DNA from: a bacterium
GTDB taxonomy: Bacteria > Fidelibacterota > Marinisomatia > Marinisomatales > TCS55
Assembly: GCA_004321715.1 (NCBI GenBank)
Contig: SGYN01000018.1
Coordinates: forward strand, 1 to 34,149
Direction of reading: 5' to 3'
DNA: 34,149 nt
Below the pieces are notes generated by a model that was not told the DNA's origin, searched no databases, and saw only the letters and a list, made by a program, of their open reading frames with translations. Shown here piece by piece: positions 8,891 to 15,967 of the stretch. Numbering within the stretch: the stretch's first letter is position 1; each line of letters opens with the position of its first letter. The translations under genes and the position numbers were made by a program.

Positions 8891-8902
8891 GGAGGTCTTA
8901 TA
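8891..8902 (+). promoter_or_regulatory. Strong Shine-Dalgarno site and ATA start codon of the SUI1 gene
   Basis: GGAGGT (8891-8896) is a near-perfect anti-16S match in a window where most genes lack one. It lies three bases before ATA at 8900, and no ATG, GTG or TTG occurs in this frame between the preceding stop (8879-8881) and ATG 8972. The cupin gene at 13092 has the same site with similar spacing (GGAGGT, 4 bases, ATG). Confidence 0.6.
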
Positions 8903-9229
8903 AATAAAGACAAAAATTCTTCAATCGTTTATTCAACAAACCCTGTTTTTGAGAAAGATCAAGATAACGAAATGGATATGGGCTTTGATGGAAAACAAGA
9001 TTTACGGATTCATTTGATAAGAAAAGGTGGTGGCAAGATTGTAACTGTTATCAGAGGATATAAAGGAAATAAGAAAGATTTAAAAACATTAGGTAAATAT
9101 TTACAATCATCATGTAGTACTGGAGGAACTTTCAAGCAAAATGAAATTGCACTTCAGGGCGATTTCCGTGAAAAAGTGAAAAATCTTCTATTGAAAAAAG
9201 GATATAATTCAAAATTTAGCGGGGGATAA
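8900..9229 (+). CDS. yciH: SUI1/eIF1-family translation factor (YciH-like), probable ATA start
   Basis: Bacterial homologue of eIF1, which affects start-codon selection on the small ribosomal subunit. The SUI1 core is clear: DLRIHLIRKGGGKIVTVI, then LGKYLQSSCSTGGTFK (the Cys/Gly turn typical of YciH) and IALQGDFREKVKNLLLKKGY. The family's N-terminal motif IVYST lies in frame upstream of the first ATG (8972), so a start at 8972 (85 residues) would cut off conserved sequence. With ATA at 8900, just behind GGAGGT, the product is 109 residues, close to the 108 of E. coli YciH. There is no canonical start in between; ATC at 8924 is a weaker alternative. The stop overlaps the start of the PlsC gene (TAATG), indicating translational coupling. 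Confidence 0.85.
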   Translation: MNKDKNSSIVYSTNPVFEKDQDNEMDMGFDGKQDLRIHLIRKGGGKIVTVIRGYKGNKKDLKTLGKYLQSSCSTGGTFKQNEIALQGDFREKVKNLLLKKGYNSKFSGG

Positions 9230-10596
9230 TGCTCTATCATTTACTGAAGCCGATTGCCGTAACAGGAATTAATTTATTTTATAATTCTATTTCTGTAGAG
9301 AATCAGGATCGGATTCCAAAAAAAGGTCCTGTGATATTTGCTGCAAATCATCCCAATACTATGATAGATCCTCTAATAGTGGCTGCAAGTTGCGGACGTA
9401 GAGTATCATTTCTTGCCAGAAGCACATTATTTTTTAATTCGTTTATATCATGGTTGTTAACTACGCTTGGAATAATACCTGTTTATAGGAAGAATGATGC
9501 AAAAGATGATATGTACCGTAACGAGGAAATGTTTTCAGCTACATACCGGCATTTAGAGAGAAATCATGGCTTATTAATTTTTCCAGAAGGCGCATCTACG
9601 CCAGAGCGAGTAATTCATAAATTAAAAACAGGTGCAGCGAGAATCGGTTTAGGGGCAGAAGAGAAAAATAATTTTATGTTAAATGTACAAATCATACCTG
9701 CAGGTATAAATTATTCGGCAAGTACAAAATTCCGCAGCGATGTTCACTGTAGATTTGGTAGACCAATTAAATTGATAGATTATAAAGAAAAATATCAAAA
9801 AGATAATTGGTCAACCGTTGAGGAAATCACGGATCAATTACGTAAAGCTCTGGAAAAACTGACGGCAACAGTTTCAGATAAGGAAGATGAAGATATTGTA
9901 AAGTCATTGGAATCAATATATAAAAAAGAACTTACTGTAAATCTTGGAATGGATAAAAAATCTAAAAGTGATGACTTCAAAATATCAAAAGGTATCATCA
10001 AAGCATTAGAATGGTTTAGTATAAATAAGCCTAAATGGACACTTGATATGAAAAGATCTATCTTCCAATATATGAGTATGTTAGACCGTCTTAATATCAA
10101 GGATGATTTTTTATCTACAGGCCAATCAAAGGTAACATTTTTCCATCGAATTCAATCGTGGTTTTTCTTAATTATTGGATTTCCACTTTTTGTTTATGGT
10201 GTGATTATCAATTATTTACCGTATAAAATATCGGGACATCTTGCCGTATGGTCTGTAAAGGGACATGTTGCTGCTATAAGTTCAAAAAAAATGACTATTG
10301 GTTTAGGTCTTTTCGTCTTTTGGTATTCCCTAATAATACTTTTATTTAGTTTTATGGGATATAGTTTTATTTGGACCACAATATTTTTTGCAACTTTTAT
10401 TCCTGCCGGTAACTTTTCTCTATATTATTATCGGAAAGCAAAGAACTATCAACAGCATATTAGGTTTTTAACTATTTTTTATCAGAAACGTATTTTATTG
10501 TATCAATTGATCGAGAAGAGATTGAACATAATTAACGAGTTAAATAGAGCAAAAGATGATTATTTTGCTCAGCTAAATAAAAATAGTAATCATTAG
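9229..10596 (+). CDS. PlsC-type 1-acyl-glycerol-3-phosphate acyltransferase-like membrane protein
   Basis: 455 residues. The N-terminal acyltransferase domain has NHPNTMIDPL (His41 and Asp47, the HX5D form seen in some large PlsC-like proteins), GIIPVYR and FPEGAST (118-124). A central helical region (about 190-300) is followed by two hydrophobic membrane stretches (about 312-335 and 355-390) and a basic coiled tail. The family transfers acyl groups to glycerol-phosphate lipids at the inner membrane; the substrate cannot be read from sequence. Length and the C-terminal membrane part set it apart from the ~240-residue PlsC of E. coli. Its ATG overlaps the stop of the SUI1 gene by one base. Confidence 0.88.
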   Translation: MLYHLLKPIAVTGINLFYNSISVENQDRIPKKGPVIFAANHPNTMIDPLIVAASCGRRVSFLARSTLFFNSFISWLLTTLGIIPVYRKNDAKDDMYRNEEMFSATYRHLERNHGLLIFPEGASTPERVIHKLKTGAARIGLGAEEKNNFMLNVQIIPAGINYSASTKFRSDVHCRFGRPIKLIDYKEKYQKDNWSTVEEITDQLRKALEKLTATVSDKEDEDIVKSLESIYKKELTVNLGMDKKSKSDDFKISKGIIKALEWFSINKPKWTLDMKRSIFQYMSMLDRLNIKDDFLSTGQSKVTFFHRIQSWFFLIIGFPLFVYGVIINYLPYKISGHLAVWSVKGHVAAISSKKMTIGLGLFVFWYSLIILLFSFMGYSFIWTTIFFATFIPAGNFSLYYYRKAKNYQQHIRFLTIFYQKRILLYQLIEKRLNIINELNRAKDDYFAQLNKNSNH

Positions 10597-10668
10597 TAAG
10601 ATGATATAATTTTTTATTTATTAGAAATACATTTTCTTGATATCTATTCTATTCCATAAATTGACGCT

Positions 10669-11862
10669 ATGAAAATATTTAATTATACAATATTAACTGT
10701 TTTAATATTCTTCATATCTTGCGCAAAGACGGAGAAGGATGTTGTTGGTGAAATAACTTTATTAGTATCCACAAATGTTCGGGGTCAGCTTGACCCCTGC
10801 GGATGAAAAAAGAATCCTCTAGGCGGTCTGTCTAGAAAATCAACATACGTTAAACAGTTAAACAAAGAAGGAAAGAACATCGTCATACTTGATGCTGGTG
10901 ATTTGTTATTTAGTAATTCTGTATTAGTAGATATCCAAGAAGAAGCTGATAAATTGCGTGCTCAAACCGTTATTAAAGGCTATGAAACAATAGGATGTGA
11001 TGTAATTAATGTTGGTGGCTTTGATATGGCAGCTGGAATGGATTATCTTCAACAAATTATTGATAGTACTGATATTCCATTCATTTCAGCTAATATTATA
11101 GATTCAAGGACGAATAAAAACCTGTTTCCTTCGCATCATATAATTGAAAATGAAGGTTTATCTGTTGGTGTGATAGGTCTTACTGATTTCATTCCTCCTC
11201 ATATTCGAAGAGTGAAGATTGAAGATTTAATTTCTGTTGGCAAAGCACAGATTGCTGAACTTCGAAACAAAGTGGATATTGTGGTTGTATTAGCAAATGC
11301 AAATAGAGATAAAAATAAATTAATGAATGAAGAATTCTCAGATGCGGATTATGTATTCCTTAGTAGAAATACAATGAAAACTAGATCCGAAACAGAGCAA
11401 CCGGTCAATGGACCATTTACTTATGGAAGTAATGTGCAAGGGAAGTATTTAGCACAAATTGATATCAACTTAACAGAAATAGATTCTCCATTAGTAGATG
11501 TTTCAAATCTACACGCTCAAATAGATAATATTGATAAACGTTTAAAAAGGTTTCAGAATAAAGATCCAAAAAAATCTTTGGACGATATATATGCTGATCA
11601 GCCTAGGATAATCAAATTAATTGGTGAATTAAGTCAGAATCGTGAAACTTTTGAAAAAAATCTTCAACTAGCTAAAAATACTTCTTCATACAAAAGTGTA
11701 CCCTTATCAAGAAAGATAGAAGATGATCAAGAAATGCTAAAATATGTCACAGATGTACTCCAACAGTGTGAAACTCTTACAAAAATTAAACCTAAAAAAA
11801 ATCTTATGAATAACCCTTCAGGGTTTGAAGAGAATTTTAAAAAAGGTATTAAATCAGGATGA
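10669..11862 (+). CDS. Selenocysteine-containing UshA-like (5'-nucleotidase-fold) lipoprotein; UGA at 10804-10806 read as Sec
   Basis: 397 residues if the in-frame TGA is read through. The N-terminus is a lipoprotein signal (MKIFNYTILTVLIFFISC, Cys18). Next comes NVRGQLDPCG-TGA-KKNPLGGLSRK, where the TGA (residue 46) takes the place where I expect the second Cys of a CGC motif in this family (PCGCxxNPLGGLxRR). The frame then runs 352 codons without interruption through LDAGDLLFSNSV, a VINVGGFDMAAGMDYL block, and SANI and VGVIGLTD motifs typical of the UshA metallophosphatase fold. The TND-HG metal site of true nucleotidases is replaced by TNVRG, so hydrolase activity is doubtful and a redox role for C44-G45-U46 is more likely. 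Gene callers would truncate it to start at 10903. It overlaps the rhodanese gene by 4 bases (ATGA). TGA is a stop elsewhere here, so general recoding is unlikely; a TGC-to-TGA error is possible but would not explain the SECIS. Confidence 0.85.
10804..10836 (+). promoter_or_regulatory. Bacterial SECIS element directly after the Sec UGA
   Basis: UGA (10804-10806), 11 spacer bases, then a 7-bp stem (TCTAGGC 10818-10824 with GTCTAGA 10830-10836, one G-U pair) closing the pentaloop GGTCT (10825-10829). The GGUC apical loop is the SelB-binding signature of the E. coli fdhF SECIS, and the loop begins exactly 18 bases after UGA, the same distance that I count in fdhF. The bulged U of the E. coli hairpin is not evident. 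Confidence 0.82.
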
Positions 11863-12335
11863 ACGTAAGATTGCCATTGGTACAGGTATTTTTCTTAGTA
11901 TTCTTTTCATCAGTATTTAGTTTATTTGTTAATGGTATTCGTACGGATGGCATTCCTTTGCTTGCCAAAGAGCTTGATGTAGCGGATAATATTAAAATAT
12001 CGGTTGATGAGCCACAGCTGTTAGCAATTACATTAGAACAAGCGCTTGATTTATATAATAATGGTACCGTATTTATAGATGCTAGAGAACCAGAATATTT
12101 TACTGATGGGCATATTATGGGCGCATGGAATGTGCCATTCCTTTTTGAATTAACATTTAAGCTTGATAGTCTCCAGGGAAAGGAGAGTCCAGTTGTTGTT
12201 TATTGTAGTGGTGACGAATGTGGTTCAAGTGAAGATTTAGCTTATGAATTACAAGGAGAAGGCTTCTCCAATTTATATGTTTTTAAAGGGGGATGGGATG
12301 AATGGAGCGAAAACGGCCACCCAATAGGACCATGA
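11859..12335 (+). CDS. Exported rhodanese-domain protein
   Basis: 158 residues. An N-terminal hydrophobic signal or anchor (about 5-25) places the domain in the periplasm. The rhodanese fold shows VFIDAREPEYFTDGHIMGAWNVP, the active-site Cys116 in CSGDECGSS, and the ending VFKGGWDEWSENGHP. The six-residue loop carries a second Cys (121), giving a CX4C pair that could form a disulfide. Rhodaneses move sulfane sulfur through a Cys persulfide, and this loop size fits a sulfurtransferase rather than a Cdc25-type phosphatase. Start and stop overlap both neighbours by 4 bases (ATGA), so the three genes are translationally coupled with the selenoprotein and the MauE/DoxX protein. Confidence 0.9.
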   Translation: MNVRLPLVQVFFLVFFSSVFSLFVNGIRTDGIPLLAKELDVADNIKISVDEPQLLAITLEQALDLYNNGTVFIDAREPEYFTDGHIMGAWNVPFLFELTFKLDSLQGKESPVVVYCSGDECGSSEDLAYELQGEGFSNLYVFKGGWDEWSENGHPIGP

Positions 12336-12787
12336 TTAATTTACAGAAACGTTCAATATTAGTATTATTTTCAAGATTGATATTAGGGGCAGTTCTTATT
12401 GCTGCAAGTATTGACAAAATTCTCCATCCTGAAGCGTTTGCAGAAGTAATTGGAAATTATAATGTGTTACCTTTTGGTCTGGAAAATATTGTTGCTATAA
12501 CATTACCTATTTTAGAGTTATTTATTGGTTGCTGCCTTATTTTTGGTATAATGCTTGATGGATCAGCAATAATAACGGCTGGAATGATGTGTGTATTTAT
12601 AATTGCTTTATCACAAGCAATGATTCGAGGAATTGATATTAATTGTGGTTGTTTTAAAGTTTCAGTTGATAATGCTGGAGGTAATATAGGGTATAGAAGA
12701 ATTATTGAAGATATTTTATTTTTAGGTTTGTCGCTTCTTATTTTAAATCGTGGCGAACGGAAGTGGGAATTGTATCCTAAAACTTAA
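12332..12787 (+). CDS. MauE/DoxX-type redox-associated membrane protein
   Basis: 151 residues from the ATG at 12332, which overlaps the rhodanese stop (ATGA); the earlier in-frame ATG at 12302 would overlap the rhodanese gene by 34 bases and is less likely. Four transmembrane helices are predicted (about 10-30, 50-72, 76-98 and 124-143). The loop between helices 3 and 4 has NCGCF (Cys105 and Cys107), the signature of MauE/DoxX-like proteins, which resemble half of DsbD/VKOR-type electron carriers and often sit beside periplasmic thiol proteins. It is the membrane component of the selenoprotein-rhodanese cassette; moving reducing equivalents across the membrane is the likely job, by inference. 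Confidence 0.85.
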   Translation: MINLQKRSILVLFSRLILGAVLIAASIDKILHPEAFAEVIGNYNVLPFGLENIVAITLPILELFIGCCLIFGIMLDGSAIITAGMMCVFIIALSQAMIRGIDINCGCFKVSVDNAGGNIGYRRIIEDILFLGLSLLILNRGERKWELYPKT

Positions 12788-12818
12788 TTGACTCAATAAT
12801 AAGCACTGTATAAATTCA
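12788..12818 (+). promoter_or_regulatory. Possible Bacteroidota-type promoter for tRNA-Gly(GCC)
   Basis: TTG at 12788-12790, a 20-base spacer, TAAATTCA at 12811-12818, 17 bases before the tRNA. It also reads as TTGACT-N15-TATAAA in sigma70 terms. It overlaps the last codon of the preceding gene's end by nothing: the MauE stop ends at 12787. Confidence 0.35.
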
Positions 12819-12835
12819 AACTGCTTTTTATAAAT

Positions 12836-12908
<73 letters not shown>

Positions 12909-12915
12909 CAGAGAA

Positions 12916-12949
12916 GAAACCCCTGTTTTATAACGGGGGTTTTCTTTTT
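12916..12949 (+). terminator. Rho-independent terminator after tRNA-Gly(GCC)
   Basis: AAACCCC (12917-12923) pairs with GGGGTTT (12936-12942) around an AT-rich loop, followed by TCTTTTT. It ends the tRNA transcript. Confidence 0.8.
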
Positions 12950-13007
12950 ATTAAAGTCTTCTTAGTAGTCACACCTATTCAACCCTATATCAAATATATG
13001 CTAAAAC

Positions 13008-13030
13008 GGGACACAGAATTATGGGACACA
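13008..13030 (+). repeat. Two direct GGGACACA repeats, 15 bases apart
   Basis: GGGACACA at 13008-13015 and 13023-13030, within the gene-poor stretch between tRNA-Gly(GCC) and the cupin gene. They could be recombinase arm sites or the relic of an integrase gene's 3' end, as the other end of this region holds an integrase remnant. The exact function is not shown by the sequence. Confidence 0.4.
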
Positions 13031-13091
13031 CTTTTTTGTTTCTAGACATTTAGGACTACTACTTTGTAATATTGGGTAATTGGAGGTCATT

Positions 13092-13550
13092 ATGATTAAA
13101 AATATATCAGTTTTTTTAACTATATTTTTTCCAATATTTTCTTTTGCTCAAGATTCAGAATATAATATAAGCTCCTTTTTAAATATTGGTGAAAAAGCTC
13201 AAAATATTCATCATATAGGAGATGCTTGGCTTAATTTATTGAGTAAAGCTGATGAGGATTATAATTATAATGTTGTAATGGCAACATTTAGTCCAAACTC
13301 AACATTAGATTGGCATAAACATTCAACGGGACAAGTATTAATTGTTGTAGAAGGTGAAGGATACTATCAAGAACGTGGAAAAGATGTAATAGTGCTAAAA
13401 AAAGGTGATGTAATTAAAAGTGCAAAAGGTGTAGAACATTGGCACTCATCAACTCCTAACAGTAAAGTTTCTTATATCGCAATATATGAGAACGATCCTA
13501 CAATTTGGACTGAAAAATTGACTAAAAAATATTATGATAATATTGATTAA
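13092..13550 (+). CDS. Exported small cupin-domain protein
   Basis: 152 residues from the ATG at 13092, chosen because GGAGGT (13082-13087) lies 4 bases upstream; a TTG at 13080 is in frame but precedes that site. The signal peptide ends at FSFA-Q (about residue 19). A single cupin fold is evident: motif 1 is WHKHSTGQVLIVVEGEG (His75, His77, with Gln where the usual Glu ligand stands), motif 2 is GDVIKSAKGVEHWH with its His kept. Relatives include small metal-binding cupins with quercetinase-like or unknown functions. The altered ligand makes activity uncertain. It is the first gene of the possible island between the two glycine tRNAs. Confidence 0.82.
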   Translation: MIKNISVFLTIFFPIFSFAQDSEYNISSFLNIGEKAQNIHHIGDAWLNLLSKADEDYNYNVVMATFSPNSTLDWHKHSTGQVLIVVEGEGYYQERGKDVIVLKKGDVIKSAKGVEHWHSSTPNSKVSYIAIYENDPTIWTEKLTKKYYDNID

Positions 13551-13602
13551 AAGTTGATATTATTTTGTAGGATGATGGGTAGATTTGGAGAAGGAGACAC
13601 AA

Positions 13603-13851
13603 ATGAATGATATTAATTTAATTACAGACTTTTTTATGTGGTTTTCAATCATAAATATTTCAATAATAATACTTTTTTATATACTTCTTTACTTTGCATT
13701 TGACTTTTTTTATATGCCTTTCAAAAAAATATATTTGGGAAGCAAAGAAGAATTTAATAAATCAGTCGTAAATATTTTTTTTCAATATAGAATGCTGACT
13801 GGTTTTTTTGCAGTATTTCCCTATATCACATTATTAATTATTAATAACTAA
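13603..13851 (+). CDS. Small DUF6868-like membrane protein
   Basis: 82 residues from the ATG at 13603, preceded by AGGAG (about 13591-13595); an in-frame TTG at 13585 lies before that site. Two transmembrane helices are predicted (about 8-38 and 60-80). The pattern FFMWFSIINISIIILFY, F-D-FFYMPFKKIYLG, EEFN and VFPYITLLIIN resembles the DUF6868 family, small two-helix proteins of unknown function. Its position 52 bases after the cupin gene suggests that both belong to the same accessory segment. Confidence 0.6.
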   Translation: MNDINLITDFFMWFSIINISIIILFYILLYFAFDFFYMPFKKIYLGSKEEFNKSVVNIFFQYRMLTGFFAVFPYITLLIINN

Positions 13852-14046
13852 GCCCCTATAATTCGACGCCTATTTGTCTTCCAGCCAATATAAAATAGAA
13901 GAAAGTGCGTGAGTCTCATAACCTGATTGGAGATTTTTTGAGCTTAATCTGGGTTTGTATTTGTAAGATGTTAGATTAATTTAACAATAAGACTATGATG
14001 CTTTATTATCAAATAAATAATTAAGTTAAAATAAAAGGATTGAAAC

Positions 14047-15126
14047 ATTAAAAAAGTCTATTTTAAAATATTTTTCTTATTATTTTTTATTATTGACTGT
14101 GCTAAGAAAGAGAAACCAAGTTTCTTAAATGATAATGATCTGATAAGTCAGGCAACTTCTTTCACAAATTCGATGGATAATGCTCCTCAAATAGCCGAAT
14201 ATGTAGTGGACATATTTGAGGATAAAAAAGGTAACCTTTGGTTTGGAACAATGGGGAAGGGAGTGGCTCATTATGATGGAAATATGCTAACCTATATTTC
14301 CACCAAAGACGGATTATGTGGAAATACTGTTGTGAGTATTGCAGAAGACCAAGAAGGTAATATCTGGTTTGGTACTCATAATGGCGCTTCAAAATATAAT
14401 GGGGAAATATTTACCAATTATGGGAGTGAAAAAGGCCTTAGTGGGCTTGGTTGTAACATCCTGATAGATAGGAGTGGTGACATTTGGGCTGGTACAAATG
14501 CTGGTCTTTTTCGTTTTAATGGATCTTTTTTCTCTGCGTTTAATATTCCTAACCCAGTTATTGAAAATCCATCTTATTCTTGGGAGGCTGGTAAGGTTTG
14601 GAGTCTTATGGAAGATAAAGATGGAAATTTATGGTTCGGAAGAGATGGCTATGGTGCATGTAAGTTTGACGGAACAACTTTTACTCATTTCACTAAAAAA
14701 AATGGTCTTTGGAGTAATAACGTCAATAATATTATTGAAGATAGGCAGGGGAATATTTGGTTCACATCTCTTCCTTCCAGCGAACCTGAAGAAATTAAAG
14801 AGGGAGGAATATGCCGATATGATGGTGACTCTTTCATCCGTTTTCCTAAAATTGAAGGACTTAATAAAAATTCCTATTATTCTATATATGAAAATCAAAT
14901 AGGAAATATTTGGATTGGTGCAGCGAACTCTGGAGTTTATCGATATGATGGGAAAATATTCACTTTGTTTAGACATACAGATAGGATGGATTTAACGTGG
15001 AGTATGAGTGTTCAAAGTATTTTGGAAGATAGTAATGGAACTCTTTGGTTCGGCTTTTCTGGAGGACTTTTTCGATTAAATGATTCGGTTATAGTAAATG
15101 TTACTCAAGAGGGTCCATGGAACTGA
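14047..15126 (+). CDS. Seven-bladed propeller lipoprotein (two-component regulator propeller type), probable ATT start
   Basis: 359 residues if translation starts at ATT 14047, 7 bases after AAGGA (14035-14039). That start gives a lipoprotein signal, IKKVYFKIFFLLFFIIDC, with the lipobox Cys at 18; the first ATG (14173) would delete it and yield a leaderless propeller. No ATG, GTG or TTG occurs in frame between the stop at 14041 and 14173 (only CTG at 14140). Seven repeats of the type SIxEDxxGNxWFG with YDGxxFT between them form a complete beta-propeller as in the sensor part of hybrid two-component systems, but no kinase or DNA-binding domain follows. A surface ligand-binding or scaffold role is inferred. 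It ends NVTQEGPWN just before fragments of other genes. Confidence 0.78.
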   Translation: MKKVYFKIFFLLFFIIDCAKKEKPSFLNDNDLISQATSFTNSMDNAPQIAEYVVDIFEDKKGNLWFGTMGKGVAHYDGNMLTYISTKDGLCGNTVVSIAEDQEGNIWFGTHNGASKYNGEIFTNYGSEKGLSGLGCNILIDRSGDIWAGTNAGLFRFNGSFFSAFNIPNPVIENPSYSWEAGKVWSLMEDKDGNLWFGRDGYGACKFDGTTFTHFTKKNGLWSNNVNNIIEDRQGNIWFTSLPSSEPEEIKEGGICRYDGDSFIRFPKIEGLNKNSYYSIYENQIGNIWIGAANSGVYRYDGKIFTLFRHTDRMDLTWSMSVQSILEDSNGTLWFGFSGGLFRLNDSVIVNVTQEGPWN

Positions 15127-15211
15127 TTATCAAGGTGATTCTTTACCTGTAGGGGTATATTTATATAGCATTAATTCAATTGATTTCAGGCATACAAGGG
15201 AAGTTTCATGA
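15119..15211 (+). pseudogene. Fragment of a T9SS sorting domain
   Basis: In the frame of codon 15125, shifted from the propeller gene, the translation is GTDYQGDSLPVGVYLYSI, then NSIDFRHTREVS and a stop at 15209. This resembles the second half of a type A sorting domain (WDGxxxxGxxLPSGVYLYxI...TRK). It has no start codon and no upstream partner, so it is a relic. It overlaps the last codons of the propeller gene and runs straight into the integrase fragment. Confidence 0.55.
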
Positions 15212-15467
15212 TCTAAGAAAGACATTTGCTAGTAGGCTTTACTTTCTAACAGGTCAGGAGTTTTCTTTAATGTTTGCACTAGGACATACGGACACAAGTA
15301 TGACAGTACATTATACAAAGTTAGATAAGGTTGAATTAAACAGAGCATTTCCTGATATTGTAGCTATGAAAAATAGTGTTGTAGAGGGCAAAACCCCCTT
15401 AAAGGTACACAAAGAAAGGTACACTGAGATGTATTCAAACTTTGGATTTATACATGATAAAGTGTAG
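15198..15467 (+). pseudogene. C-terminal remnant of a tyrosine recombinase (integrase)
   Basis: Only the last ~90 residues remain. KFHDLRKTFASRL carries the HxxR box, then LGHTDTSMTVHYTKLD gives the conserved LGH and the catalytic Tyr. The N-terminal DNA-binding half, the first catalytic Arg and a genuine start codon are absent; the open frame reaches back to TTG 15180 by chance. It ends 26 bases before tRNA-Gly(CCC), a typical target for integrases, and marks this region as the remains of an integrated element. Confidence 0.85.
15401..15424 (+). repeat. Two direct AAAGGTACAC repeats
   Basis: AAAGGTACAC at 15401-15410 and 15415-15424 (14-base period) inside the integrase tail. They resemble the GGGACACA pair at 13008 in length and spacing and could be arm sites, but coding constraint or chance may also explain them. 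Confidence 0.35.
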
Positions 15468-15493
15468 TTTGTCGTCAATAGTAAAAGGATTTT

Positions 15494-15565
15494 GCGGGCG
15501 TCGTATAATGGCTATTACCCGAGCTTCCCAAGCTCGTGACGTGAGTTCGATTCTCATCGCCCGCT
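15494..15565 (+). tRNA. tRNA-Gly(CCC)
   Basis: 72 bases. The acceptor stem GCGGGCG pairs with CGCCCGC; the anticodon stem CGAGC/GCTCG holds the loop TTCCCAA, anticodon CCC; the T arm has GTGAGTTCGATTCTCAT. Discriminator T; CCA is not encoded. The next gene starts 13 bases downstream with no terminator between. Confidence 0.96.
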
Positions 15566-15578
15566 CTTCAAAATAAGT

Positions 15579-15914
15579 ATGGTTATTTATAGATTTATAC
15601 CTCTTGTTATTTCCTGGATTCTGATTTCAGCCCAGAATTATATGAATGGAAATAAATTATTAATGATAGGTAGTTTAGTTATTCCAATGCTGCTTATAGT
15701 TATGAGAAGGCCAGTATTGCTTTTTGTTCAATGGACAACTTTTTTTGGAATCATTATTTGGATAAGAGCTGGTGTGCATTATATAGGTCATATAATTGAA
15801 CCAAATGGTAATTATTTTATGGTGGTTATATTTTTTTCAATTCTTTCTTTATGGACAGTATTAAGCGGGCTTTTATTATATGATGATAATATTCGCCGTT
15901 TGTATCGTTTATAA
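15579..15914 (+). CDS. Small membrane protein of unknown function
   Basis: 111 residues, strongly hydrophobic, with about four transmembrane segments (4-20, 28-45, 49-68 and 79-102) and short basic ends. I do not recognise the family. The ATG lies 13 bases past the end of tRNA-Gly(CCC) without a Shine-Dalgarno sequence, so the mRNA may be cut from a tRNA transcript. The DUF512 gene starts 53 bases downstream. Confidence 0.65.
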   Translation: MVIYRFIPLVISWILISAQNYMNGNKLLMIGSLVIPMLLIVMRRPVLLFVQWTTFFGIIIWIRAGVHYIGHIIEPNGNYFMVVIFFSILSLWTVLSGLLLYDDNIRRLYRL

Positions 15915-15967
15915 ATTTCAAAAATAATCAAAGGTATAGTATTGATTCAATAACGTAGTTTTTACTT

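Noticed and set aside
10804-10806. In-frame TGA read as a simple nonsense mutation or pseudogene
   Set aside because: The codon sits exactly in a CxC motif, the frame stays open for 352 further codons with family motifs, the overlap with the next gene is intact, and a GGUCU-loop hairpin follows at the right distance.
10903-11862. Separate 319-residue protein starting with TTG at 10903
   Set aside because: It would begin in the middle of the conserved LDAGDLLF segment and lack the signal peptide; the real frame starts at ATG 10669.
14173-15126. Propeller protein starting at ATG 14173
   Set aside because: This would delete an in-frame lipoprotein signal that is preceded by a Shine-Dalgarno site at the right spacing.
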